NCBI GenBank assembly: GCA_964468125.1
Contig: CAYXVF010000124.1
Location: 1 to 17,355 of the forward strand
Length of the DNA stretch: 17,355 nt
Direction of reading: 5' to 3'
Origin: CAYXVF01 sp964468125
Lineage (GTDB): Bacteria > Myxococcota > XYA12-FULL-58-9 > CAYXVF01
Made by a program: the position numbers and the translations under genes. Position 1 is the stretch's first letter. Each line of letters opens with the position of its first letter. The notes below the pieces were generated by a model that did not search any database, had not been told where the DNA came from, and saw only the letters and a program-made list of their open reading frames with translations. Positions 8,220-15,633 of this stretch are shown piece after piece.

Positions 8220-11027
8220 GTGACCGAGCGCTCCGACGACACAATAGACGTCTCCGGCGTCTATCGCGAGGAAAACTTCCTCGTGGCCGGCGCTCCCGTC
8301 GGTCGATACATGGTGCTCTCGACACTCGGTGTCGGGGGCATGGGCATCGTCTATGCGGCCTTCGACCCCGAGCTCGACCGCAAGATCGCACTCAAGGTAC
8401 TCCGGCGATCCGCCGATACAGACGAATACCAAGAGCTACTCCTGCGCGAGGCCAAGTCGATGGCTCGGGTCTCGCATCGCAACGTCGCGGCGATCTTCGA
8501 CGTGGGCACCGTCGACGGCAAAGTCTTTCTCGCGATGGAGTACATCGACGGGCTCACCTTGAAAGATTGGTCGGCGCTCGCGCGACGGAGCGAACAGGAA
8601 GTCATCACCGCGATGATCGCGGCGGGACGAGGACTTGCCGCGGCGCATCGCGCTGGTGTGATTCACCGCGACTTCAAGCCCGCGAACGTTCTCCTCGGAA
8701 GCGACGGCCGCGTAGTCGTGACCGATTTTGGAATCGCCCACGCCGTTGCGGACGGTGAAGCAGCTTTAGGTCAGCGCGCATCAAAAATCGGTACGCCGGC
8801 GTATATGGCGCCCGAGAGCCTCAAAGGAAAGCCCTCTGACTCTCGCTCCGACCAATTCAGCTTCTGTGTGACGCTTTACGAGCTTCTCTACGGCGCTCAC
8901 CCCTTCGGCAGTAGAGGGGAAGAGGGAGTCGCTCGAGCGATCATCCGTGGAGAGCCACGGGAGAAGCCGCGCGAGAGTAAGGTGTCGCAGCGCCTGCATT
9001 CGACCTTGATGCGCGGCCTGAGCGCGGACCCAAACGCCCGCTACCCCTCGATGGAAGCGTTGCTCGATGTCTTGGAGCACGATCCGAGCCTCCGTCGTCG
9101 TCGCTGGTTGGCAGGAGGAGCGGTCGCCGCGCTCGTGGCGATGGTGCTCGCAGTCTTCCTCAGCGCTGAAAGCGACGCCTGCGCGGGTTTTCGAGACCGC
9201 GTGGATGCTGTTTGGGGAGCCGAAACGCGGGCAGCGGCGAGAGCGGCCTTTGACGCAACCCAGCTACCGTTTGCGGCGCAAGCATTCGAGCTCACAGACC
9301 AGACGTTGTCGCGCTACGCGAACAGCTGGGTCGCCATGCAGACGGAGAGCTGCCGTGCCACTGAGGAGGCGCATGCGCATACCCAAGAGGTTAGGATTCT
9401 TCGCGCGTTTTGTCTGGAGGGCCGCATGAAGCGCCTTCGAAGCGTCACGAGTCTGCTCGTCGAAGCCGATGTAGACGTCGTCGAGAAGGCTACGGAAGCG
9501 GTGAGCGCACTGCCGCCGATTTCTGGCTGCGCGGATGTCGACGCCCTCGCCCGCGAGGTTCCACCGCCCGAAGATCCGATGGTAGCGGGCTCTGTCGGGG
9601 AGATCCGGCAGCGTCTCGCTCAGGCGCAGAGCGCTTTTGATCTCGGTATCGTTGATCAGGCGGTCGAGGAGGCGCGCGACGCTGCGCGCGACGCCGAGGC
9701 TATCGACTACCTCGCGGTGCAGGCCGAGGCCAAGCTTCTTCACGGGCGTTTGCTGCAACTCAGGGGTGACTCGAAGGAAGCGACGGCGGTCCTGTGGGAA
9801 GCGGTGTGGAAGGCGGTGGCAGCGAACCACGATGTGCTCGCCTTTGAGAGCTGGAATGAGCTCGCCTCTGCCTACGGTGTCGGGCAACGGGACATGGCGC
9901 AGAGCGCGAAGGCGGGGGAGGTTGCCGAGGCCTTTTGGGTGCGCCTCGACCGCGATCCCTATTTGGGATCCCAGCTCTACGCGACCCGCGGTGCAACAGC
10001 GTTGAGCGACGTGAGACTCGATGATGCATGCACAGCGCTCGAGCGGGCGTTACAGCTCCTGGAGAGCAGTCCCTACGATGATAACCCGCTCGAAGTGAGC
10101 ATTCTCTCGAGTTTGGCGGCGTCGCACGGCAAGGCGGGGCGATTGAATGAGGCCGCGGAGCTCAACGCACGCGCCGGCCAGCTAGCGGCCAAGCTGTACG
10201 GATCCCTCAACCCGCAGACGCTCACGCTTCAGCTGACCCGTGGCAACATGCGCTACCTGAGCGGTGACTACGAGGACGCCCTCGAGATCCACACAGACCT
10301 TCTCGAGAAGTACCTTCGACTCTACGGAGAAGAGCATCGAGACGTGGCGCGCACGGTGTTCAACATCGCGGTGGAAAATCTCGCGCTCGGAAACTACGAC
10401 GCCGCGCGAAACATGCTGGAGCGCGTGGTCCGAATTCGAGCCACGACGCTAGGGCCAAAACACCCGACGACACTCCGTGGCAAACAAGCTCTGGTGCATG
10501 CGTTGAAAGAGCTGAAACGCTACGATGAGGCCGTCGAGTTCGCCAATGAGGTCATCGCTGGGCAGAAGGAGGCGCTCGGAGCCGAGCACTACGACATCGC
10601 CTACAGCCTCGTGACCCTCGCGGAGGTACGTGCTGCGGAGGGCAACTACCGCGAAGCGCTCCGCGTCGGAAACCTCGCGCTCGAAATGGTGAAGAACGTA
10701 ATAGGGGAAGAGCATCCGTTCTACGGCGAAACCCTCAATACCCTCGGGACGATCTACGAGAAGGCGGGACGACCCTCGGATGCGTTCGCGAGCTTTGAGG
10801 CGTCGATCCGTGTTCTCGAGGGTGTCGAGGGAGATCGATCACTCGCCGCCGCCGCCCGCTTCAACTGGGCCCGCCTCGCCTTTGACCGCGGGGGGCTCGA
10901 GGAGCGCGCACTGCGGGAGGCACGCGCCGCCGAGCAGGTCTACGAGGAGCAGGCGAAGGTGAAGCGCAAAGAGCTCGACGAGGTACGCGCCTGGCTCGCC
11001 CTCCGTACCGATCGCGCGTCGAACTAG
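8220..11027 (+). CDS. Transmembrane Ser/Thr protein kinase with C-terminal TPR repeats
   Basis: This 935-residue protein is a Hanks-type kinase. The kinase domain (about 30-285) has the glycine loop GVGGMGIVY at 37-45, catalytic Lys59, Glu77 in helix C, catalytic loop HRDFKPANV at 149-157 (Asp151, Asn156), DFG at 169-171 and the activation segment end GTPAYMAPE at 191-199, so it should be active. One transmembrane helix lies at about 296-315. The following 150 residues have four Cys and a conserved-looking W, then TPRs run from about 480 to 925, with 42-residue spacing and kinesin-light-chain-like GEEHP/GPKHP motifs. This layout is common among myxobacterial kinases: a cytosolic kinase with extracytosolic protein-binding repeats, or the reverse topology. 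Start is GTG at 8220 with AAAGG 9 bases upstream. Function inferred: phosphorylation signalling; ligand and substrates unknown. It appears to be transcribed alone or with the PDZ gene (79 bp gap). Confidence 0.95.
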   Translation: MTERSDDTIDVSGVYREENFLVAGAPVGRYMVLSTLGVGGMGIVYAAFDPELDRKIALKVLRRSADTDEYQELLLREAKSMARVSHRNVAAIFDVGTVDGKVFLAMEYIDGLTLKDWSALARRSEQEVITAMIAAGRGLAAAHRAGVIHRDFKPANVLLGSDGRVVVTDFGIAHAVADGEAALGQRASKIGTPAYMAPESLKGKPSDSRSDQFSFCVTLYELLYGAHPFGSRGEEGVARAIIRGEPREKPRESKVSQRLHSTLMRGLSADPNARYPSMEALLDVLEHDPSLRRRRWLAGGAVAALVAMVLAVFLSAESDACAGFRDRVDAVWGAETRAAARAAFDATQLPFAAQAFELTDQTLSRYANSWVAMQTESCRATEEAHAHTQEVRILRAFCLEGRMKRLRSVTSLLVEADVDVVEKATEAVSALPPISGCADVDALAREVPPPEDPMVAGSVGEIRQRLAQAQSAFDLGIVDQAVEEARDAARDAEAIDYLAVQAEAKLLHGRLLQLRGDSKEATAVLWEAVWKAVAANHDVLAFESWNELASAYGVGQRDMAQSAKAGEVAEAFWVRLDRDPYLGSQLYATRGATALSDVRLDDACTALERALQLLESSPYDDNPLEVSILSSLAASHGKAGRLNEAAELNARAGQLAAKLYGSLNPQTLTLQLTRGNMRYLSGDYEDALEIHTDLLEKYLRLYGEEHRDVARTVFNIAVENLALGNYDAARNMLERVVRIRATTLGPKHPTTLRGKQALVHALKELKRYDEAVEFANEVIAGQKEALGAEHYDIAYSLVTLAEVRAAEGNYREALRVGNLALEMVKNVIGEEHPFYGETLNTLGTIYEKAGRPSDAFASFEASIRVLEGVEGDRSLAAAARFNWARLAFDRGGLEERALREARAAEQVYEEQAKVKRKELDEVRAWLALRTDRASN

Positions 11028-11084
11028 GGGGCGTCGTCACCGATCTCCGGCCTCCGTGGGACCTCTTCAAAAAAAATCAGCGCT

Positions 11085-11110
11085 CAGCCAAGCCTCCTCG
11101 GCTGGATTTT
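11085..11110 (+). terminator. Weak hairpin with short T tract after the kinase gene
   Basis: CAGCC (11085-11089) pairs with GGCTG (11100-11104) around a 10-base loop, followed by GATTTT. A run of eight or more A residues lies just upstream at 11069-11076. The stem is only 5 bp, so this is a marginal intrinsic terminator about 58 bases after the kinase stop. Confidence 0.35.
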
Positions 11111-11133
11111 GTGGATGAGGAGTTAATGGTGTG

Positions 11134-11139
11134 TATAAT
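11134..11139 (+). promoter_or_regulatory. Consensus -10 box upstream of the small membrane protein gene
   Basis: TATAAT matches the sigma-70 -10 consensus exactly, which stands out in this GC-rich window. A poor -35 candidate, TTGTGG at 11109-11114, has a 19-base spacer. Transcription would start near 11146, about 28 bases before the GTG at 11174. Confidence 0.45.
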
Positions 11140-11162
11140 TGCACGCATATGTTGATTGTTCG

Positions 11163-11168
11163 AGGAGG
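11163..11168 (+). promoter_or_regulatory. Shine-Dalgarno AGGAGG that sets the start of the small membrane protein
   Basis: AGGAGG lies 5 bases before GTG 11174. An earlier in-frame TTG at 11156 would place this site inside the gene, so GTG 11174 is the better start. Confidence 0.75.
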
Positions 11169-11173
11169 ACGTC

Positions 11174-11458
11174 GTGTTGTTTCTTTTTATTCTGGTGGTT
11201 GCCCTCGCGTCTGGGGGTTTGGTGCTCCTTCACGTGTTACGGATCTCCGCGCGCCGTCTGGTGCGGATCGGGGCGCGACCGACGCTTCAGAACCTGTTCA
11301 TCGTGGATGAGCTCGAGGAGCTGTATTGGTTGGAGCGCATGGAGGGAGCAGACGGTTGGGCGCCTTGGGACCCCTATGCGGGCCGGGAGCTCGAGCCCGC
11401 CCAGTTGGAGGTGGGGGAATCCTCCTGGGAGTCGGCGCCGCAGACCGTGGCATCCTGA
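11174..11458 (+). CDS. Small single-pass membrane protein, unknown function
   Basis: This 94-residue protein begins almost at once with a transmembrane helix (about residues 2-21, LFLFILVVALASGGLVLLHV). A basic stretch follows (RISARRLVRIGAR), then an acidic soluble tail with an ELEELYWLERMEG segment. By the positive-inside rule the tail is cytosolic. It resembles no family I can name. Evidence that it is real: an exact TATAAT at 11134-11139, AGGAGG 5 bases before the GTG, and a hydrophobic-then-charged design unlikely by chance. It ends 40 bp before ettA in the same direction, so the two may share a transcript; a 7-bp hairpin sits between them. No family member or function is known to me. 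Confidence 0.7.
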   Translation: MLFLFILVVALASGGLVLLHVLRISARRLVRIGARPTLQNLFIVDELEELYWLERMEGADGWAPWDPYAGRELEPAQLEVGESSWESAPQTVAS

Positions 11459-11483
11459 CGTCTTTATTTGCGGCCGAAAGACG
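11459..11483 (+). repeat. Inverted repeat between the small membrane gene and ettA
   Basis: CGTCTTT (11459-11465) and AAAGACG (11477-11483) are perfect inverted arms around an 11-base loop that contains the palindrome CGGCCG. It starts one base after the upstream TGA and ends 15 bases before the ettA ATG. There is no T tract after it, so it is not a standard intrinsic terminator. It could be an RNA hairpin that protects the upstream message or shapes access to the weak ettA ribosome binding site. Confidence 0.5.
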
Positions 11484-11498
11484 GATACGGCTCCACCC

Positions 11499-13178
11499 AT
11501 GGCTCAACAGTTCATTTGTCAGATGCACGATCTGCGCAAGTCCGCCGGCGGCAAGCAGATCCTCCAAGGCATTTCGTTGAGTTTCTTCCCGGGCGCCAAG
11601 ATCGGCGTGATCGGGGGAAACGGCGCGGGGAAATCGACCCTTCTGCGCATCATGGCCGGTGTCGACACCGAGTTCTCCGGCGACCTCTGGCGCGACCCGG
11701 ACGCCAAAGTGGGCTTCTTGCCCCAAGAGCCGCAGCTCGACGAATCATTGACCGTTCAGGAAAATGTCGAGCTCGGCCTGAAGGAAATCCGCGATCTGCT
11801 GAAGCGCTTCAATGAGATCAGCGAGAAGTTCGCCGAACCGCTGGACGATGATGAGATGAACGCGCTCCTGGAGGAACAGGGCGAGCTCCAGGACAAGATC
11901 GACGCGGTGAATGGGTGGGAGTTCGAGCGCATGATCGAGGTTGCCATGGATGCGCTCCGGCTGCCCCCGGGTGATTGGCCGGTCACGAATCTCAGTGGCG
12001 GCGAGCGTCGACGGGTCGCTCTCTGTCGATTGCTCCTCGAAAAGCCGGACATGCTGCTGCTCGACGAGCCCACGAACCACCTCGATGCGGAGTCCGTCGC
12101 GTGGCTCGAGCGGCACCTCGCCGAGTTCCCCGGCACGGTGATTCTGATCACCCACGATCGCTATTTCCTCGACAACGTGGTGGCATGGATTCTCGAGCTC
12201 GAGCGCGGCAAGGGCGTTCCCTGGGAGGGAAACTACTCGGGGTGGCTCGAGCAGAAGCAGGAGCGCCTCAAGGTCGAAGAAAAGAGCGAGTCGCAACGAC
12301 GCAAGGAGCTCGTCCGCGAGCTCGAGTGGATCCGCAGCTCGCCCAAGGCGCGGCACGCCAAGAACAAGGCGCGCATTCAGCGCTACGAAGAGCTCCGACG
12401 CGAAGAGGCGGAGCGGCGTGACCCGGCCGGCGAAATCCAGATCCCACCAGGCCCCGAGCTCGGTCAGATCGTCATCGAGGCCAAGAACCTCACGAAGGCC
12501 TATGGCGACAAGCTGCTCTTCGACGATTTGAGCTTCAGCCTGCCACGAGGTGGCATCGTCGGCGTCATCGGTCCGAACGGCGCGGGCAAGACCACGCTCT
12601 TCAAGCTCCTCACCGAACAGGAAGCGCCCGATGGCGGTGAGCTGCGGGTGGGCGACAAAGTTGTGCTCTCCTATGTCGACCAGAGCCGCGATGCGCTGAA
12701 GCCGGAGGCCACGGTCTACGAGGAGATCTCCGAAGGCGCCGAAGTCGTCGAAATGGGCAGGCGTCAGGTCAATGCGCGCGCCTACGTCGCGAGTTTTGCC
12801 TTCAAAGGGCAAGACCAACAGAAGCGGGTGGGCAAGCTCAGCGGCGGCGAGCGCAACCGGGTGCATCTCGCGAAGATGCTGAAGAGCGGTGGCAACGTTC
12901 TGCTCTTAGACGAGCCGACGAACGACCTCGACGTCGAGACCCTGCGCTCCCTCGAGCAAGGCCTCTTGCAGTTCGCCGGTTGTGCGGTGGTGATCAGCCA
13001 CGATCGCTGGTTCTTGGACCGAATCGCGACCCACATTCTCAGCTTCGAGGGGGACAGCCACGTCGAGTTCTTCGACGGCAATTTTGAGCAGTACGAAGGG
13101 GACAAGAAACGCCGCCTCGGCGAGGACGCGGTCTTCAACCCCAAGCGCATCAAGTACAAGCCGATCATTCGGGGATGA
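11499..13178 (+). CDS. ettA: Energy-dependent translational throttle protein EttA (ABC-F ATPase)
   Basis: This 559-residue protein matches the usual EttA length (about 555). It has two ABC ATPase domains and no membrane segment. Domain 1: Walker A GGNGAGKST at 39-47, an arm insertion at about 95-140, signature LSGGE at 165-169, Walker B LLLDE with catalytic Glu190, switch His219. Domain 2: Walker A GPNGAGKTT at 358-366, LSGGE at 447-451, LLLDE with Glu472, His501. The linker near 275-300 (EWIRSSPKARHAKNKARIQ) is the P-site tRNA interaction motif typical of EttA. EttA binds the ribosomal E site and gates entry into the elongation cycle according to ATP/ADP level. The frame is open from 11139, but ATG 11499 gives the family N-terminus MAQQFICQMHDLRK. 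No strong Shine-Dalgarno precedes it. Confidence 0.96.
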   Translation: MAQQFICQMHDLRKSAGGKQILQGISLSFFPGAKIGVIGGNGAGKSTLLRIMAGVDTEFSGDLWRDPDAKVGFLPQEPQLDESLTVQENVELGLKEIRDLLKRFNEISEKFAEPLDDDEMNALLEEQGELQDKIDAVNGWEFERMIEVAMDALRLPPGDWPVTNLSGGERRRVALCRLLLEKPDMLLLDEPTNHLDAESVAWLERHLAEFPGTVILITHDRYFLDNVVAWILELERGKGVPWEGNYSGWLEQKQERLKVEEKSESQRRKELVRELEWIRSSPKARHAKNKARIQRYEELRREEAERRDPAGEIQIPPGPELGQIVIEAKNLTKAYGDKLLFDDLSFSLPRGGIVGVIGPNGAGKTTLFKLLTEQEAPDGGELRVGDKVVLSYVDQSRDALKPEATVYEEISEGAEVVEMGRRQVNARAYVASFAFKGQDQQKRVGKLSGGERNRVHLAKMLKSGGNVLLLDEPTNDLDVETLRSLEQGLLQFAGCAVVISHDRWFLDRIATHILSFEGDSHVEFFDGNFEQYEGDKKRRLGEDAVFNPKRIKYKPIIRG

Positions 13179-13190
13179 GCGTTCGAGGAT

Positions 13191-13227
13191 TGTATCGATC
13201 TGTATACGGTCATCAGGACTGTATACG
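13191..13227 (+). repeat. Three TGTAT-type repeats, phased at 10 and 19 bp
   Basis: TGTATCG at 13191, TGTATACG at 13201 and TGTATACG at 13220 (the last two inside a 9-base identical CTGTATACG). GTATAC is itself a palindrome. Spacing of 10 and 19 bases puts the copies roughly on one face of the helix, as in operators. They lie 12 bp after the ettA stop and about 195 bp before the beta-propeller gene. Role not shown. Confidence 0.5.
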
Positions 13228-13301
13228 TTTGTTGACGCACTTGCCTTTCCAGCCGATCGCGATCCGAGTGATTTCAAGGGGTTAAGGGCGAGTCGAGCCT
13301 G

Positions 13302-13320
13302 GCACAGGGTGTGCTCTTTA
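13302..13320 (+). terminator. Possible weak terminator in the ettA to beta-propeller intergenic region
   Basis: GCACA (13302-13306) and TGTGC (13310-13314) form a tight 5-bp hairpin with a GGG loop, followed by TCTTTA. The stem is short and the tail poor, so this is a weak candidate for the end of ettA transcription. Confidence 0.2.
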
Positions 13321-13348
13321 GTGGGGTGCCCGGAAGGGGTGAAGGGCC

Positions 13349-13386
13349 GTCGGGATGGGCCCGACACATGTTAGAACCACTAGTGG
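13349..13386 (+). repeat. Leader hairpin and palindrome upstream of the beta-propeller lipoprotein gene
   Basis: GTCGGG (13349-13354) and CCCGAC (13360-13365) form a perfect 6-bp stem with a 5-base loop. A 10-base palindrome CCACTAGTGG follows at 13377-13386, 34 bases ahead of the ATG at 13421. Either could be an operator or an RNA element; no promoter hexamers are convincing nearby. Confidence 0.35.
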
Positions 13387-13420
13387 CTCGGGGAAGGCCC
13401 TGAGCAAGAGGCTTGGAACC

Positions 13421-15574
13421 ATGAAACGCACTCTCACATTCCTCGCAGTGCTCGCGCTCGGGGCCACCGCGTGCTCGGACAGCCCCGGCGACGAGCTGAC
13501 CGTCGACCCCCGTGCGCGGACCACCGCGCAGCTCGTGCAGTTTGACAGCTGCGGCGAGCTCGAAACTCGGCTGAAGGACAACCTCAAGGAAGAGATGAAG
13601 GTTCAGCTCCTGCAGTACCTCGAGTGGTACGGCAACGGACGCGGCGGCATCGGTTTTGCCGAAGACAGCGCGAACGCAGCGCCCGCGGCCGAAGGCGCTT
13701 CCGCAGATGCTGCAGGTGGAGGCCGGGAGGAAGGCGTCGACTACTCTGGGACCAACAACCAAGAGAACGGCGTGGACGAGGCCGACTTCGTCAAGACCGA
13801 CGGCTTTCACATCTACATGCTCAACGGCAACCGTCTCGAGATCTTTGGCACTCCTGAGTTCGGCGATCTGATTCCCGAATCTACCTCGGAAGTCGAGGGA
13901 TACCCGAGTCAGATGCTGATCGGTGAAGACCGGGTGGCGGTGTTTTCCACTATCTATCCCTGGTCCCTGCCCGAAGAGCACCCGCTGCGCGAATACATCG
14001 GCGGCGATTACGACGGCAATTGGTACTACTGGGGCAAGAACCTCACCAAGGTCACGATCTTCGACGTGACCGACCGCACCGCACCCTCCTTGGTTCGCGA
14101 GCTCTACATGGAGGGTTGGCACCAGACCGCTCGCCGGGTTGATTCGTCGGTCCGCACCGTGAGCTACGCCTACCGCGACGTTCCAGGGTTGGTCTACTAC
14201 CCCGAGCTCCCCGACAACTACTGGCAGATTGAAGACAATCAAAGACGCGAACAGGTCCTGATGTCCGCGGTCATCTCAACGGTTCAGCAGAACAACGCCC
14301 GCATCGACGCGACCGGTCTCGACGATCTGACTCCGCTCATTCTCGAGCGCCGCCCGAACGGCACCATCATTCGCCATTCGTTCCTCAGCGAAGGCTGCTC
14401 CAATTTCGCCATCGCCGATGACGGAACGAGCCGAGGCTTCACCTCGATCCTGAGCTTCGATCTGGTGAACGTAGAGGCGCGCTTCGAGTCGGACCACATC
14501 GTATCGAACTGGAGTGAGGTCTACGCCTCCGGTGACGTGTTGCTGCTCGCCGAATTCGCGCAAGACTGGTGGTGGTTTTGGGACAACGACGACTTCGAAG
14601 AGGCGACCAACATTCACCGCTTCGATATCAGCCAACCCGGTCGCACCTTCTACACCGGCAGCGGCCGAATCCCCGGTGTGATCCGCGATCAGTTCGCGCT
14701 TTCGGAGTACGAGGGCAACGTCCGCGTGGCGACCACCGTCGGCCGCTGGAATCGCTGGTGGCTCCCGCAAGAAGAGCAAGTGCCGCCCTTGAACTACGTC
14801 TATGTGCTCGCGGGTGAGCAGGACCTCCAGGTGATAGGAAAGACCGAAGGCCTCGCGTCCGGTGAGCAGATCTGGAGCTCACGGTTCGTCGGTGACAAGG
14901 CGTACCTGGTGACCTTCCGGAACATCGACCCGCTCTTCACCATCGACCTGTCCGAGCCCACGGATCCGAAGGTGATCGGCGAGCTCAAGATCGCGGGCGT
15001 GTCGACCTACATTCATCCGCTCGAGGACGAGACCCATCTGCTCACCATCGGCATCGCCGGTGATGACAACGGTCTGTTCTGGGGGCAAACGCAGCTGTCG
15101 CTCTTCGATGTCAGTGACTTTGCGAACCCGACACTCGACGACGAAATGCGGATGGTGCCCGAGGACGGCAACGGTTGGTACTACGCTTACAGCGAGGCGC
15201 AGTGGGAGCACAAAGCGTTCCAGTATTGGGCGCCGAAGCAGACGCTCGCGATCCCGTTGTCGACCTACCGGGATTACTACGACGACCAGACCGGCAACTG
15301 GGAATGGGAGTACTCGACGCGCCTCGAGCTGATCAAGGTGGACCTCGAGACCGAGACGTTGCAGCCCTACGGCGCCATCAGCCACTCGGGCTTCTTCAAT
15401 GCGGAAAACGACGTGTGGTGGGGAAGCCCGTCGGTGCGACGCAGCATTTTCATGGGCGACTTCATCTACGCGATCTCCAACAAGGGCGTGACCTCGCACA
15501 ACATGGAGACCATGAGCATGTCCGCGAGCGAAGTCCTCGCCGGCAACCAGGACAACCCGTACTGGTGGTGGTGA
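13421..15574 (+). CDS. Secreted beta-propeller domain lipoprotein
   Basis: This 717-residue protein belongs to the secreted family with a C-terminal beta-propeller distantly related to WD-40 (Pfam Beta_propel type). The hallmark segment NQENGVDEADFVKTDG followed by FHIYMLNGNRLEIF lies near residues 110-145, and repeated propeller blades with DLSEPTDPKVIGE-like and FDVSDFANPTL-like motifs follow. The signal peptide is short (MKRTLTFLAVLALGATAC); Cys18 in a slightly unusual box (ATAC) suggests a lipoprotein, with Ser at +2. An Ala/Gly-rich linker spans about 85-108. Several aromatic clusters stand out, for instance DWWWFWDND, and the chain ends in YWWW. The frame is open from 13355, but ATG 13421 starts the signal peptide and has GGA 5 bases ahead. 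It appears to be a single-gene unit with its own terminator. Ligand and role are unknown; the family is only predicted to bind proteins or surfaces. Confidence 0.9.
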   Translation: MKRTLTFLAVLALGATACSDSPGDELTVDPRARTTAQLVQFDSCGELETRLKDNLKEEMKVQLLQYLEWYGNGRGGIGFAEDSANAAPAAEGASADAAGGGREEGVDYSGTNNQENGVDEADFVKTDGFHIYMLNGNRLEIFGTPEFGDLIPESTSEVEGYPSQMLIGEDRVAVFSTIYPWSLPEEHPLREYIGGDYDGNWYYWGKNLTKVTIFDVTDRTAPSLVRELYMEGWHQTARRVDSSVRTVSYAYRDVPGLVYYPELPDNYWQIEDNQRREQVLMSAVISTVQQNNARIDATGLDDLTPLILERRPNGTIIRHSFLSEGCSNFAIADDGTSRGFTSILSFDLVNVEARFESDHIVSNWSEVYASGDVLLLAEFAQDWWWFWDNDDFEEATNIHRFDISQPGRTFYTGSGRIPGVIRDQFALSEYEGNVRVATTVGRWNRWWLPQEEQVPPLNYVYVLAGEQDLQVIGKTEGLASGEQIWSSRFVGDKAYLVTFRNIDPLFTIDLSEPTDPKVIGELKIAGVSTYIHPLEDETHLLTIGIAGDDNGLFWGQTQLSLFDVSDFANPTLDDEMRMVPEDGNGWYYAYSEAQWEHKAFQYWAPKQTLAIPLSTYRDYYDDQTGNWEWEYSTRLELIKVDLETETLQPYGAISHSGFFNAENDVWWGSPSVRRSIFMGDFIYAISNKGVTSHNMETMSMSASEVLAGNQDNPYWWW

Positions 15575-15603
15575 ACCTCGCCCTTTAGACAATGACCTTC
15601 CTC

Positions 15604-15633
15604 GAGAGCCCGCCTCGTGCGGGCTCTCCTTTT
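15604..15633 (+). terminator. Intrinsic terminator of the beta-propeller gene
   Basis: A perfect 10-bp stem, GAGAGCCCGC (15604-15613) with GCGGGCTCTC (15619-15628), encloses a 5-base loop and is followed by CTTTT. It lies 30 bases after the stop. Its tail touches the stop codon (15634-15632) of the convergent beta-helix gene. On the minus strand no T tract follows, so it is mainly a rightward terminator. Confidence 0.92.

Noticed and set aside
11081..11104. Bidirectional terminator between kinase and small membrane gene
   Set aside because: An A tract would give a T tract on the minus strand, but no leftward gene ends here and the tract is 8 bases from the short stem.
11139..11498. N-terminal extension of EttA by 120 residues
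   Set aside because: It overlaps the small membrane gene in another frame, is rich in Trp, Arg and Cys, and EttA proteins begin at the position of ATG 11499.
13232..13260. Promoter based on TTGACG at 13232-13237
   Set aside because: No AT-rich -10 hexamer occurs at 16-18 bases downstream; the region there is GATCGC-like.
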